Below, in pieces: positions 51,569 through 60,802 of a stretch of 64,000 nt of DNA. Position 1 is the stretch's first letter. Every line of letters begins with the position of its first letter. Position numbers and translations under genes: made by a program. The DNA comes from Deltaproteobacteria bacterium (GTDB taxonomy: Bacteria > Bdellovibrionota > Bdellovibrionia > Bdellovibrionales > JAMPXM01). A model generated the notes under the pieces. That model saw nothing but the letters and a program-made list of their open reading frames with translations. It made no database searches and was not told where the DNA came from. Location: the NCBI GenBank assembly GCA_017302795.1, contig JAFLCB010000002.1, positions 1 through 64,000 on the forward strand, given 5' to 3'.

Positions 51569-53887
51569 CTACAACTCGAGTTCTTTTTCGAAGTCGGGGA
51601 GATACCAAATGTCGGAAGGTACTTCCAAGCCGTATTGAACCCGGGCCTTCGCGCGATCAGGAAGTTGAGAATAGGATGATCGTGGCACTGAAAATACCAG
51701 TGTCTGGGTTTGCCCGCTGCTGGAGTAACGAGACACGACAAAATGTTCGTTACCGATTCGCAGTACAGGAAGTGCGTTTTTAACCGAGAATCCGCTGTTC
51801 GAGCGCACTGAAATCTCAACCGCTGGTTCGCCTCTTAGCTGAGGGCTGACGCTCACGCTTTGCGAGCGCAACCAAGAGGCCGAGCCTTTCAAAGTGCTGT
51901 AGCCAGGATTTACTAGACCCGGGTTTGTAGCCGAGGCTACCCGTAGGTGGCCCGCTGCGATCGGCTGGATGTTACTGATTGCGCTAGGGCGGCTTGGCAG
52001 GTCTAGAAAGGCCGTGTCGAAAATCGAGACGAGAGCCGTTAAATCGCCGAGCATCACAAGCGGTTGTGAAGTAGGGAGTGTCGTGATTTTTTCAGTTGAA
52101 ACCCCGAAACGTACTTGAGCCACGCGGATGCTAGCTTTTTTAGTGTGATTAAAAATTAATCGTACGGCACGAATGCGCTTGAGGTTAACGCCCAAGAAAT
52201 CCGCAAGCGGAAGTCTGGCGGTTTGCGAGAGGTCAACGTTGTCATTAGGCGGGCCTAAAAGCCGAGAGTATGTTGCAAGGTCTAAGACTGAAGAGAGCGA
52301 GTCACTTTCGTCGACCAGGGCGATTCCAAATGAAACGTGAGTTTGTAGGTCCTTTGCGGGATCGCTCATCTGGCGCCCAATTCGTAGATCAAGAGTGTCG
52401 AAGCTTGATACGTCCCAGCTTTTCCCAGAGTCTGCAAAATTCATTTGGAAGTAGCGATCATCTCCCGGCTGTTCCCAGGTAATTTTTGCGACCGGTGGCT
52501 CGGAAAAATTATCGTGAACGACTTTGATTCCCGCCGCAACGTTGGAGGGTCCATTGGGATTTTTTCCGGTAGCCTGAGTGAAGTCATCGACTCGCATCGC
52601 TTTTCCTAGCTCATACGCGGGGATGAAATCGCGATCGATGGCGCTCGCTTTTGTCAGTGATGTGGGAAGTTCGAACGCGGGATCGAACTGCTGCGCTAAT
52701 GTAGGATTCGCATCGGTGCCGACGTGGGCGCGGAAAAAGCCCGACATAGATTGCAGCGCTATTGTCTGCTGCTCTTTGGATTCCGTTTTCGCATCAGAGA
52801 AAACTGCCTTGTGCGTCGGCTCGCCAGTGCATCCCCATGCATCGCTCGTTTGCCATTCGGTATTGAAGTAATTGTGATTTGCGCCCCAAACCATTTGCAA
52901 CGATTTTGCTGACGGTCGCGATTCCGCTTCGTTTTGAGTGAAATACCGAGAGCTCATACGTTCAAACGGCATTCGACCTTGAAGATCAGACACGTCTCCA
53001 TCGCAAAGCGGAAGCAGTTGATTCCAAGCGACGGAAGGAGCGTCGAGCACTCGATCCGACTGACCGTCGACCGCGCCAATTTCGTATATAGCTTTTATAT
53101 CGAGGTCCGGAATCTTTGCGGGCCAGATACTTCCTTGATCACGATATAAATTGAGTGCTGCTCGCACTCCTTCGCCACCGCGGGAATGGCCCATGAGGCC
53201 CACTTGTTTCATGTCGATCGAATCTTTAAACAGGTCAGAGCTTCCGAGCTCTGCTGGTGCTCCTCCATTCTTTGCCCATTTATTCCAGTGCTCGAGATGT
53301 TTTAATATCAAACGCCCGCGAGCGAGGATCAGACCCCAGTCATCGCTATTTCCACCGCCGCAGGTGATCCCGCGATTGGCATTGACGGAAACGACGACGT
53401 AGCCCCATGAAGCAAGATGTTCGGCGGCGTAATTGTACCCTTCGTGGTTTGGTGTGACCACATAGCCGGCAGGACAAGCACCTTCATTTGTGTATTGGCA
53501 ATTGCTGTCGTTGCGAGGACCAGTGCCAGTTCCGCAGGTGCCGTGGTTTCCGTGCAGGAACATGAGGAGCGGTCGTTTTTTTCCAGATGGATCTTTCATC
53601 GGGGCGGGCCAGTAAACACGGGCCCAGATTTCGGTGGTCACATGTGGAAGAACATCGGCATCAACCGCCGGAGCAAACTTGTAAACAGCAGAGGCTGTCT
53701 TCAAAGGCCCTGGCGCCTCAGTCGAAATCGCAACGGGACCCGACGTGAAGCTTCGAAATCTCGATGGTGCACCGGCTGCTAAGCTCTGACCCCCCAGAGC
53801 TGAAACAAAACCAACGACAAGAAGCCCCGAAAACAACTTGCCCGAAACTAAAACTGTGGCGCGAACCACTCGTTTCATCGACTCCAT
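51569..53887 (-). CDS. Large exported alpha/beta hydrolase
   Basis: This encodes 772 residues. A signal peptide (about 11-38) precedes a hydrolase domain with an FLHGNHGTCGTG oxyanion region and a GHSRGGEG nucleophile elbow; HNYF later could supply the His. Several Cys (TCGTG, CQYTN, ACPAG, TCGGG) suggest disulfides. The C-terminal ~300 residues form beta-rich domains resembling carbohydrate-binding or CARDB-like modules (SWDVSSFDTLDLRIGRQMSD). It is a secreted esterase, lipase or polymer hydrolase; the substrate is unknown. GGGGGG precedes the ATG at 53887. A terminator follows. Confidence 0.85.
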   Translation of the reverse strand: MESMKRVVRATVLVSGKLFSGLLVVGFVSALGGQSLAAGAPSRFRSFTSGPVAISTEAPGPLKTASAVYKFAPAVDADVLPHVTTEIWARVYWPAPMKDPSGKKRPLLMFLHGNHGTCGTGTGPRNDSNCQYTNEGACPAGYVVTPNHEGYNYAAEHLASWGYVVVSVNANRGITCGGGNSDDWGLILARGRLILKHLEHWNKWAKNGGAPAELGSSDLFKDSIDMKQVGLMGHSRGGEGVRAALNLYRDQGSIWPAKIPDLDIKAIYEIGAVDGQSDRVLDAPSVAWNQLLPLCDGDVSDLQGRMPFERMSSRYFTQNEAESRPSAKSLQMVWGANHNYFNTEWQTSDAWGCTGEPTHKAVFSDAKTESKEQQTIALQSMSGFFRAHVGTDANPTLAQQFDPAFELPTSLTKASAIDRDFIPAYELGKAMRVDDFTQATGKNPNGPSNVAAGIKVVHDNFSEPPVAKITWEQPGDDRYFQMNFADSGKSWDVSSFDTLDLRIGRQMSDPAKDLQTHVSFGIALVDESDSLSSVLDLATYSRLLGPPNDNVDLSQTARLPLADFLGVNLKRIRAVRLIFNHTKKASIRVAQVRFGVSTEKITTLPTSQPLVMLGDLTALVSIFDTAFLDLPSRPSAISNIQPIAAGHLRVASATNPGLVNPGYSTLKGSASWLRSQSVSVSPQLRGEPAVEISVRSNSGFSVKNALPVLRIGNEHFVVSRYSSSGQTQTLVFSVPRSSYSQLPDRAKARVQYGLEVPSDIWYLPDFEKELEL

Positions 53888-53980
53888 AATCCCCCCTGGC
53901 GACGACGACTTTTGTAAATCCTCTGGTACGGGTTGTAGAGGTTTCTTGCCTTCCTGCCAAATGCCCTGAAACCTTTGTGT

Positions 53981-54997
53981 GTGACTTTGAAATTACTGCC
54001 TGATTTTGACCGACGACTAGTGGGTATTGCCACCACGGTCATCAAACTAAGCGTCTTCCTTTCGCTGTGGTCGCTGCCTGCGCACGGTGGCGATACAACG
54101 TGCGACTATCGTGCGGCGAGTCAGGAGATCGGCCAAATGCCGGCCCAATATATAGATGAGGCCAGCGGATTAGTGTCGTTGGGAGACTGCCGATTTTTCG
54201 TCATCAATGATTCGGGCGACGTGCCTCGATTCTTTCGAATTGACGTCAAACAGTTGCCGGCCAAAGTAGAGGACTTTCGAATTGTCGGTTGGAAGCCTTT
54301 TGATCTCGAGGATCTTGCCATCGGGCCGTGTCCCTCGCCGATGGAGGGCGAATGTTTAGCCCTTGCAGATATCGGTGACAATCGTGAATCGCGAACTTCC
54401 ATCTCCATCGGATTTTTCACCTTGGAGTCCCTAGCGCCAACAGGCAAAAAACCGATTTCTGTCAAACCAGGTAAGGTCATTCAACTAAAGTATCCGGGAA
54501 AGTCTTCGTTCAATGCGGAGGCCTTTGCGATTTTAGATCGCGACGTCGCCGTGATCATCACAAAGAGCCAGTCGCACAAATCTCGAGAAGCGGAGGCCGC
54601 GCGAGTTTTTGAGATCGATCTGCTGAAGACGGAAATGCGAGAAGCCGGGCGTTGGGATGTTCCTGGATGGGTGAAAGATCGTGGCCTTGCGGGCCTAGTG
54701 ACGGGAATGTCTGTTCATTCCAGCGAGCGCGGCAACAAAGAGAGAAGGATTTTACTTTTGACTTACCAAAAGGCAATTGAGCTCAACGTCAACATGACGA
54801 AAGTCGAGGATCCCAAAGCACTGAATTATTGGAATATTGTTTCGCGGCGAGTTCTTGGCCTGGACTATTTGGAACAGCAAGAGGCAATCGCCTACAATAA
54901 AGATAACGGATTCTTTTACACGACGGAACTGCCGCTGAAATTTTTGGGTTCGAAAACAGCGCCTATTCGTTTTGTCGAGAAAGTGAAGTGTCCTTGA
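53981..54997 (+). CDS. Exported beta-propeller-like protein (SdiA-regulated type)
   Basis: This encodes about 338 residues with a signal anchor (about 16-36). The mature protein shows DEASGLVSLG, then FVINDSGDVPRFFRID and DLEDLAIGPC, ALADIGDNRESRTS, a set found in exported propeller-like proteins related to the SdiA-regulated domain. The function of the family is unknown. Cys pairs suggest disulfides. The start is uncertain: GTG 53981 or TTG 53975, no clear ribosome-binding site. The next gene starts at the last base of its stop (TGATG), so the two are coupled. Confidence 0.7.
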   Translation: MTLKLLPDFDRRLVGIATTVIKLSVFLSLWSLPAHGGDTTCDYRAASQEIGQMPAQYIDEASGLVSLGDCRFFVINDSGDVPRFFRIDVKQLPAKVEDFRIVGWKPFDLEDLAIGPCPSPMEGECLALADIGDNRESRTSISIGFFTLESLAPTGKKPISVKPGKVIQLKYPGKSSFNAEAFAILDRDVAVIITKSQSHKSREAEAARVFEIDLLKTEMREAGRWDVPGWVKDRGLAGLVTGMSVHSSERGNKERRILLLTYQKAIELNVNMTKVEDPKALNYWNIVSRRVLGLDYLEQQEAIAYNKDNGFFYTTELPLKFLGSKTAPIRFVEKVKCP

Positions 54998-56502
54998 TGG
55001 CGCATGCGTCGATGGCAAAAGTGATGATTTCAATAGCGGCAGTGAGCGCGTTTTCTTTCGCATTTAAACCTTCCACTGTCACTGCTAAACCCGCCACGCC
55101 CAAGCCCGCACAGAAAGCGAACTTGCCAGGGCGAGTACTCACAGCGATCAGCACACCTCTCGTCGAGGGGCATCCTATTCTCATTTTACAATCTGACCAG
55201 CGCGAAGAGTTGAGGACCGTTATGCGTTTTGATCCCGGTAGCCGCTACTCGAAATGGTCAGTCGTGTTCGAAGACAATGTTCGAATAGATGAAATCGAGG
55301 TCACGTCGTGCCCAGACACGAAAGGCTTTGAGGATGGCGTAGAGCTGTTTTTAAATTTCGATGAAAAGCGATACTTCGTCGATGGCGGACGCAAGAAAGT
55401 GAAGTTCCTTCCCCGCTCGGAAGTTCGTGTTTTGACTTTGTCCTTTTTAGAAACGGAAGGACTTTGTCTTCAATCGATTGTTTTTAAGACCGATGGAAAG
55501 ACGACAAGTCTATTTGTGCCAGAAGCGGTCATTGCAAATGGTGATTGGCGCTTAGGCAACGGTCGAATCGGAACCTTTTCTCCGCCATTGAAGCTCAAGG
55601 GAAAAAAGTCAGACGTGTGGGAGTTGGCCTGGGAGCGTGACTTAATTGTTGAGGGAATGCGCATCTGGAACGGCAATCAACATTTGGGTGAAGGTTTTTT
55701 GGATTCGGCGCGAGTACGTGAGCTGGTCATAAAAGCGAATCCGGGAATCAAATCACTTCCTAGCGAGACGGAACGTGTAAGTTTGGACGATCGGCGTGGA
55801 TTTCAAAAAATAGAATTTAAGAAAGCCTTGCCGCTACGCTCACTGGAGCTTGCGGCAGTAGAAAAGTACGACGGCAGTGTATTCCAGGATCCCGTTTTGG
55901 GCGAAGTTCAACTTTTAGCCGGTGGGCTCGCGTGGGTGCCTTGGGTAGCCGGTGAACTACAATCGACTGATGGCCGCGAGCCGAATCTCCAAACGATTCG
56001 AACAGCCGGATTTCAAGACATTCTCGATCGAGAGCTGCGCATCGAAGGAAAAACGGAAGTATGGAAATTCCGATTTCGGTCGGACGGCACAGTGGCTGCG
56101 CAAGTTTTCACGGATCGCGCGCGGACGGCGAGAAAGTGGACATTCTTAGGAAGCTGGTCGCCGACGGCTGTTCCTAGCGACGCGACACCGCCGGCAAAAC
56201 AGAGTGGGATGTTTGCGCGAGTGCAGGCGAAAGCGACGCCTGTTCTAGGATTAGGTTTGCGCGTTGTTGGAGTTCGCTTTTCATCGGCAGATTTTGCCGA
56301 CTCAGTTCCTTGCGGAAATCAGTGTTTTTCGTCAAGCGACGGACGCGGCCCCAGCACGATACGTGAACTTCCGGTTAATGAGATTCTCGAAATTCAGCGC
56401 GAATCGAAAACTTTCTTTTACCTACGCAATCGCACGCCGACCGAAGAGCGCACGCTGGACTTTTCTGATCTAAAACTGCGCGTCCATTCGCTCTACAATT
56501 GA
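54997..56502 (+). CDS. Exported protein with discoidin-like (NADase-type glycan-binding) domains
   Basis: This encodes 501 residues with a signal peptide (ending FKPSTVTAKP). Two beta-sandwich regions resemble the NADase-type glycan-binding/discoidin module: about 60-160 (RYSKWSVVFEDNVRIDEIEV) and about 175-255 (VWELAWERDLIVEGMRIWNG, HLGEGFLDSARVRELVI). The C-terminal half is beta-rich with a CGNQCF Cys pair. Binding of glycans or cell surfaces is a reasonable guess from the fold, unproven. It is coupled by TGATG to the propeller-like protein upstream. Confidence 0.68.
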   Translation: MAHASMAKVMISIAAVSAFSFAFKPSTVTAKPATPKPAQKANLPGRVLTAISTPLVEGHPILILQSDQREELRTVMRFDPGSRYSKWSVVFEDNVRIDEIEVTSCPDTKGFEDGVELFLNFDEKRYFVDGGRKKVKFLPRSEVRVLTLSFLETEGLCLQSIVFKTDGKTTSLFVPEAVIANGDWRLGNGRIGTFSPPLKLKGKKSDVWELAWERDLIVEGMRIWNGNQHLGEGFLDSARVRELVIKANPGIKSLPSETERVSLDDRRGFQKIEFKKALPLRSLELAAVEKYDGSVFQDPVLGEVQLLAGGLAWVPWVAGELQSTDGREPNLQTIRTAGFQDILDRELRIEGKTEVWKFRFRSDGTVAAQVFTDRARTARKWTFLGSWSPTAVPSDATPPAKQSGMFARVQAKATPVLGLGLRVVGVRFSSADFADSVPCGNQCFSSSDGRGPSTIRELPVNEILEIQRESKTFFYLRNRTPTEERTLDFSDLKLRVHSLYN

Positions 56503-56551
56503 CTTGGCCTAACGGGTTGACGCGGAGGCAGAAGACCTTCACAATTTTCTT

Positions 56552-57832
56552 ATGAATCACTTCTGGGGCAGGACGTCCCTTGCTGCAACACTTTCTCTTT
56601 TTGCTGGGCTCGTTTCAGTGGGCTTTGCCCAATGTGACGCAGTGAAATCGGTGCGCGCTCCCGCAAATAGCGAAGCAGAACGAGATGGCGCTGGCCTGCC
56701 ACTTTCGATTCTTTCGAAGGAAGATATCTCAATTGTCGTCGGACCCGAGATTGCTGCCAATCGGTATCCCCTCGAAGCGCAATTCGAAGTCGGGGCAATT
56801 CCCGTTACTGGTAAAGTGCAATATGGTTTCGAGGCCGTGGGCCAAGCCTACATGGAAAAGTTGCTTTCCCAGTATCGCCCCGATCACGGGGTCTTCGTGG
56901 CAATGGATGCGAAGACAGGTCGAATTTTAACGCTTGCAAGCCGAACTCAGAACAAATCCGTTCAAGATGAAAACTTGGCATTGCGCGCAACCTTTCCCGC
57001 TGCTTCGATCTTCAAGGTCGTCACTGCAGGTGCGGTTTTGGACACCGATAAAGTTTCTCCAAATACAAGAATTGCGTTTAATGGTGCCAATCACACTCTG
57101 TACAAACGCAACGTTGTCGACACGAAGGAAAATCGTTGGACGAGGCGAATGTCGGTTCGCGAAGCCTTTGGCAGCTCGGTGAACACTATTTTCGGGAAGC
57201 TTGGTTTGTTTTACGCAGGGCCGGAAACGTTGCGCGCTTATGCTGAACGTTTTCATTTCAATCATCCGATTCGAGCAGATGTTCCCATTCAAACCGGCTA
57301 CGCAAGGTTCACCGCAGATGATCCTTGGAGCGTTGTCGCCGCTGCTTCGGGATTTACCCAAGATAACACGATGTCGCCAGTGCAAGGGGCGATGATTGCG
57401 GCGGCGGTCGCTAACGATGGCGTGATGATGGAGCCTTATGTTGTCGAATCTGTGCATGATCAAGGAGGGCAACCACTCTACATGGCGGTTCCCAAGCGGG
57501 CGGCGATCGTTGTCGGTCCGGAAACAGCAAGACAGCTTCGGGAACTATTCGAACAAACAATTATTTCAGGGACGTCACGTAAATCGTTTCGGTCAGCCGT
57601 TAGAAAACGTCGTTTTGAAAACGTTGAGTTTGGCGGTAAAACTGGATCGCTGACAGGCCTCAATCCGCGCGGCAAATGCGATTGGTTTGTGGGTTACGCA
57701 CGATTTGGCGACCAGCGAATCGCGGTTGCGGCTTTGACCGTAAACGAGGAAAAGTGGCGGGTAAAGTCGTCCATACTGGCTCAGCTTTTTTTGACTGAGT
57801 ACATAAAGTATTACGAAGAAAACGCACCTTAG
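56552..57832 (+). CDS. Penicillin-binding transpeptidase
   Basis: This encodes 426 residues with a signal sequence and a single transpeptidase domain: SIFK (S152, K155), SVN (209-211) and KTG (about 363-365) are the three PBP active-site motifs. There is no glycosyltransferase or dimerisation domain, so it looks like a compact class B-type PBP or beta-lactam-sensing relative. The mature N-terminus is short for a true PBP2/PBP3. It would cross-link peptidoglycan stem peptides in the periplasm. It lies upstream of the motor operon without a terminator that I can see. Confidence 0.88.
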   Translation: MNHFWGRTSLAATLSLFAGLVSVGFAQCDAVKSVRAPANSEAERDGAGLPLSILSKEDISIVVGPEIAANRYPLEAQFEVGAIPVTGKVQYGFEAVGQAYMEKLLSQYRPDHGVFVAMDAKTGRILTLASRTQNKSVQDENLALRATFPAASIFKVVTAGAVLDTDKVSPNTRIAFNGANHTLYKRNVVDTKENRWTRRMSVREAFGSSVNTIFGKLGLFYAGPETLRAYAERFHFNHPIRADVPIQTGYARFTADDPWSVVAAASGFTQDNTMSPVQGAMIAAAVANDGVMMEPYVVESVHDQGGQPLYMAVPKRAAIVVGPETARQLRELFEQTIISGTSRKSFRSAVRKRRFENVEFGGKTGSLTGLNPRGKCDWFVGYARFGDQRIAVAALTVNEEKWRVKSSILAQLFLTEYIKYYEENAP

Positions 57833-58053
57833 TCCGTATTCATTTGTGAATGAAACGACTCACCCTGAGACAAACTCGTAGACTTCTTGCCGTCCTAAAG
57901 TTCGACAATAATTTTAGTTCAGACCGTTGAAACGTGATGAGAGGCACATGATTTCAACGAATTGCGCCATGGATTGAATCAATTCGGCGCGGATTCTGGG
58001 TTTTGGTGATTTCCACCTTACTGCCCCTTAAGACCAGGTGCCGCCCGAACGAT

Positions 58054-58084
58054 AGACCCTCTGTTGCTTCGATGAGAGGGGTCT
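58054..58084 (+). promoter_or_regulatory. Hairpin sequestering the motor operon's first ribosome-binding site
   Basis: AGACCCTCT (58054-58062) pairs with AGAGGGGTCT (58075-58084) with one bulged G, over a 12-nt loop. The 3' arm contains GAGAGGGG, the only good Shine-Dalgarno for the ATG at 58090. It could control translation of the first gene of the Glt-like operon. Confidence 0.5.
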
Positions 58085-58089
58085 TGAAT

Positions 58090-58905
58090 ATGTACATGGT
58101 ATCCCGCAATGGCGAAACGCTTGGACCGTGGGCGATCGAAACGATCGCACAGAAGCTTGCGATGGCAGAACTTGCTGTCACGGACTTCGCGTGGGACGAG
58201 AAAGCCAATGACTGGGTGACGTTGATGGAATTTGGCGAATTGAAGACCTATCTTCATTCCCGTAAACCGAAAGCGCCCGCGCCACGAGAAACTCTGGCAA
58301 GGCCTGTTCTGGTAATGGAATCGGAAGCCATTCCAGAAGAGTGGTATGTCAGCCGAGGCCAACAAAAGTTCGGACCGTTCTCGTATCTCGCCTTGATTAA
58401 AGCTCTTCAGGACAAGTCGGTTTTTGAATTCGACTACATCTGGACGGCCGGAATGGACACTTGGATTCGGATCGCCGAACACGAAAAATTTGCGACAGAA
58501 TCTATTCGCTCCCTCTTGAGAAGTTTGACGAGTTCACCAGAGCACGTCGAAGTTTTCGCTCAGCGCAAACACCCAAGACTTTTGCTCGAGAACGACGTTC
58601 TTGTGCATGACAACTCGAGCGTTAGTTCAGGGCGGATGGTTGAGGCAAGTGTTGGTGGCTCGGGGTTGATCGTTAAGAATTCGACGCTGGTGCCCGGCCA
58701 AGCTGTCAATGTGCATTTCGCATCGATGCAAGGTCTTCCGGCCTTCAATGCGGTCGGGGAAGTTGTTTCTAAGAAATATGTTAGATCGGCAAGGGATCGT
58801 CGCGCACCAATTCATTACGGAATTCGTTTCGTGAAAATGGATGCGGCGGCCGAGACGCGAGTAAAAAACTTTTTTAAAGAAAAAACTGGCCGCGCAGCGG
58901 TCTAA
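58090..58905 (+). CDS. GYF-PilZ protein of Glt/Agl-like motor operon
   Basis: This encodes 271 residues. Two GYF_2-type domains at about 1-60 (MVSRNGETLGPWAIETIAQK) and 78-138 (WYVSRGQQKFGPFSYLALIK) are followed by a PilZ domain (about 160-265, RKHPRLLLENDVLV...SVGGSGLIVKN). PilZ domains commonly bind cyclic di-GMP; the RxxxR motif appears as RKHPRLL and the (D/N)xSxxG as SVGGSG, so binding is uncertain. GYF domains occur in GltJ-type gliding proteins. It is the first gene of a five-gene motor operon. The ATG at 58090 is chosen because the GYF domain starts there; earlier in-frame starts lack support. Confidence 0.85.
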   Translation: MYMVSRNGETLGPWAIETIAQKLAMAELAVTDFAWDEKANDWVTLMEFGELKTYLHSRKPKAPAPRETLARPVLVMESEAIPEEWYVSRGQQKFGPFSYLALIKALQDKSVFEFDYIWTAGMDTWIRIAEHEKFATESIRSLLRSLTSSPEHVEVFAQRKHPRLLLENDVLVHDNSSVSSGRMVEASVGGSGLIVKNSTLVPGQAVNVHFASMQGLPAFNAVGEVVSKKYVRSARDRRAPIHYGIRFVKMDAAAETRVKNFFKEKTGRAAV

Positions 58906-58921
58906 AGAATCAGGGGGAACG

Positions 58922-59629
58922 ATGGACGCACTAATGAAACTGGCAGTGGATTACTACCTCATCGACGCGATGATTGGTATGATGGGTGTCTTCGCCACGG
59001 CTCTGATATTTGAGCGAGTAAAAGCCCTGTACTTCGACTATGCGATCAAAGCTGACCAGTTCATGGCAAAGGTTATGAAGTGGGTCGAAGAGGATAAAAT
59101 TGAAGAAGCTATCACTTACTGCGCTGCCAATGAAAAGAAACCATTGGCTGCAGTTATCAAACGAGTTCTCGAGCGTGCAGACAGAGACGATTCTGCCATT
59201 GAGCACTCGCTTGATATCGCCGCTTCGGAAGTTGCGCCTAAGCTGACAAAAAATCTCAGCTACCTATCGATGGTGTCCAACGTTGTAACGCTCGTCGGTC
59301 TTTTTGGTACAGTCGTTGGTCTGATCATGTCGTTCAAGGCAGTTAGCTTTGCTGACCCTTCGCAGAAGCAATCCCTTCTTGCGGATGGGATCTCGCTGGC
59401 GATGCATGCGACAGCAGCCGGTTTGTTAGTCGCTATTCCTGTCATGGTGGTCTACTCGTTCCTGCATTCAAAGCAGGGTCGTTTATTCAACGAAATCGAT
59501 CAGCACTCAAATAAGCTGATCGAGCTCTTGAAGTCGCGGGACTTTGGACATTTTGGCATGGCTTATTCGACGACCGTAGCGGTCGAAAAAATGCCAAAGA
59601 CCAAAACTCCTAATATCAAAACTGTATAG
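58922..59629 (+). CDS. MotA/TolQ/ExbB proton channel protein
   Basis: This 235-residue inner-membrane protein has three helices (about 13-32, 113-140, 155-182) and the ExbB/TolQ core (VTLVGLFGTVVGLIMSFKAV; HATAAGLLVAIPVMV). It forms the proton channel of a Tol/Exb/AglR-type motor with the two ExbD proteins that follow. A large cytoplasmic loop lies between helices 1 and 2. AGGGGGAA (58911-58918) precedes the ATG. Confidence 0.95.
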   Translation: MDALMKLAVDYYLIDAMIGMMGVFATALIFERVKALYFDYAIKADQFMAKVMKWVEEDKIEEAITYCAANEKKPLAAVIKRVLERADRDDSAIEHSLDIAASEVAPKLTKNLSYLSMVSNVVTLVGLFGTVVGLIMSFKAVSFADPSQKQSLLADGISLAMHATAAGLLVAIPVMVVYSFLHSKQGRLFNEIDQHSNKLIELLKSRDFGHFGMAYSTTVAVEKMPKTKTPNIKTV

Positions 59630-59676
59630 CGAATTCTCAACAAGACTTAGCAACTAGTGAACAAGGATCGAGATCG

Positions 59677-60273
59677 ATGGCCGGAATAACAGCAAACAAC
59701 GAGGGTCCGATGCGTGCACTAAAAACTCGAGAAGAAGATGCGACGTTTGAGCTGAACCTAGCTCCAATGCTTGATATCATCGTCTCGATTATTCCGATGC
59801 TCTTGTTGAGCGTGGTTTTCGTTCAAATCACTGTTATCGATACGCCGATCCCCCAGGCCGTCGAGCAAGCAGTGGCTGCGGCTAACGAAAAAAACAAAGA
59901 TCTTGTACAAGTCCGAATGAGCGTGGCTAACGATCGCACGGTCATGATCACGATTTTAGATCGTGGCGCTACAAAAGAATTCCAAGTAGCAGGCATTGGT
60001 TCTGGGACCGAGGCGAAAGCAGATCTAGATGGGCTTTACAAGCAAGTGATAGCGATTAAAAAACAATACCCAGATGTTTTTCGCTTGGAGCTCAATCCCT
60101 CAGATACCGTGCCGCTTGTCGATATTGTTGGCGTTATGGACTCGGTCCGCACAACGCGAGTTGAAAACGGAAAACCAGTGAAACTATCCTTCACGGATGT
60201 CACAACAGGTAAACCGATAGAAACAAACCTCTTATTTCCCGACATCGTTTTCGGGAATGTAGCGGGAGGCTAA
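59677..60273 (+). CDS. ExbD/TolR family protein (first)
   Basis: This 198-residue protein has a short N-terminus, one membrane helix (about 30-50, LNLAPMLDIIVSIIPMLLLS) with the conserved Asp (LAPMLDI) and a periplasmic domain ending IVFGNVAGG. The periplasmic part is longer than standard ExbD. With the second ExbD it likely forms a heteromeric AglQ/AglS-like stator. It is separated by 1 bp from the next gene. Confidence 0.93.
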   Translation: MAGITANNEGPMRALKTREEDATFELNLAPMLDIIVSIIPMLLLSVVFVQITVIDTPIPQAVEQAVAAANEKNKDLVQVRMSVANDRTVMITILDRGATKEFQVAGIGSGTEAKADLDGLYKQVIAIKKQYPDVFRLELNPSDTVPLVDIVGVMDSVRTTRVENGKPVKLSFTDVTTGKPIETNLLFPDIVFGNVAGG

Positions 60274-60274
60274 T

Positions 60275-60799
60275 ATGTCAATCGGGCGCCGCCGCGGCAT
60301 GGGCCGCTATATGGATCGTCGAATTGCATCGACTTTCAAAATCCAGATCACATCGATGGTCGATATGTTTGTGATCCTGCTTGTGTTTCTCTTGAAGAGC
60401 TATTCGACGAGCCCAGTGAATATAACTCCAAGTGATGATTTAAAACTTCCGGTTTCGACTTCCACCAAAAATCCAGTTGAGTCCCTGAAGCTAGTTGTAT
60501 CTCGCAGCGGAATCTTTGTTGACGAGCGGAAGATTGTAGAAATGAAAGACGGAGTTTTAGCGATCGGGGATGTGGACGCAAACGATACCCAGTTTATACG
60601 TGCGCTTTACACCGAGCTCGATGAACAGGCGAAGAAAACACGCACGATCGCGACTCAAAACTCGGAACTCGAGTTCGATGGTAAAGTCGTGATGCAGGCG
60701 GAACGAAGCTTGCCTTACGATTTACTACGAAAGGTCATGTACACGTCGATGATGGCCGGATACTCCGATGTCAAAATCGCTGTCATGTTGAAGGAGTAA
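60275..60799 (+). CDS. ExbD/TolR family protein (second)
   Basis: This 174-residue protein has one helix (about 22-42, KIQITSMVDMFVILLVFLLK) with the conserved Asp in SMVDMF, then a periplasmic domain ending AGYSDVKIAVML. The final strand (YSDVKIAV) matches the ExbD/TolR consensus. Two distinct ExbD proteins with one ExbB is the arrangement of the Agl (AglR, AglQ, AglS) gliding motor. The FHA-TonB gene starts 3 bp after its stop. Confidence 0.93.
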   Translation: MSIGRRRGMGRYMDRRIASTFKIQITSMVDMFVILLVFLLKSYSTSPVNITPSDDLKLPVSTSTKNPVESLKLVVSRSGIFVDERKIVEMKDGVLAIGDVDANDTQFIRALYTELDEQAKKTRTIATQNSELEFDGKVVMQAERSLPYDLLRKVMYTSMMAGYSDVKIAVMLKE

Positions 60800-60802
60800 T
60801 CG

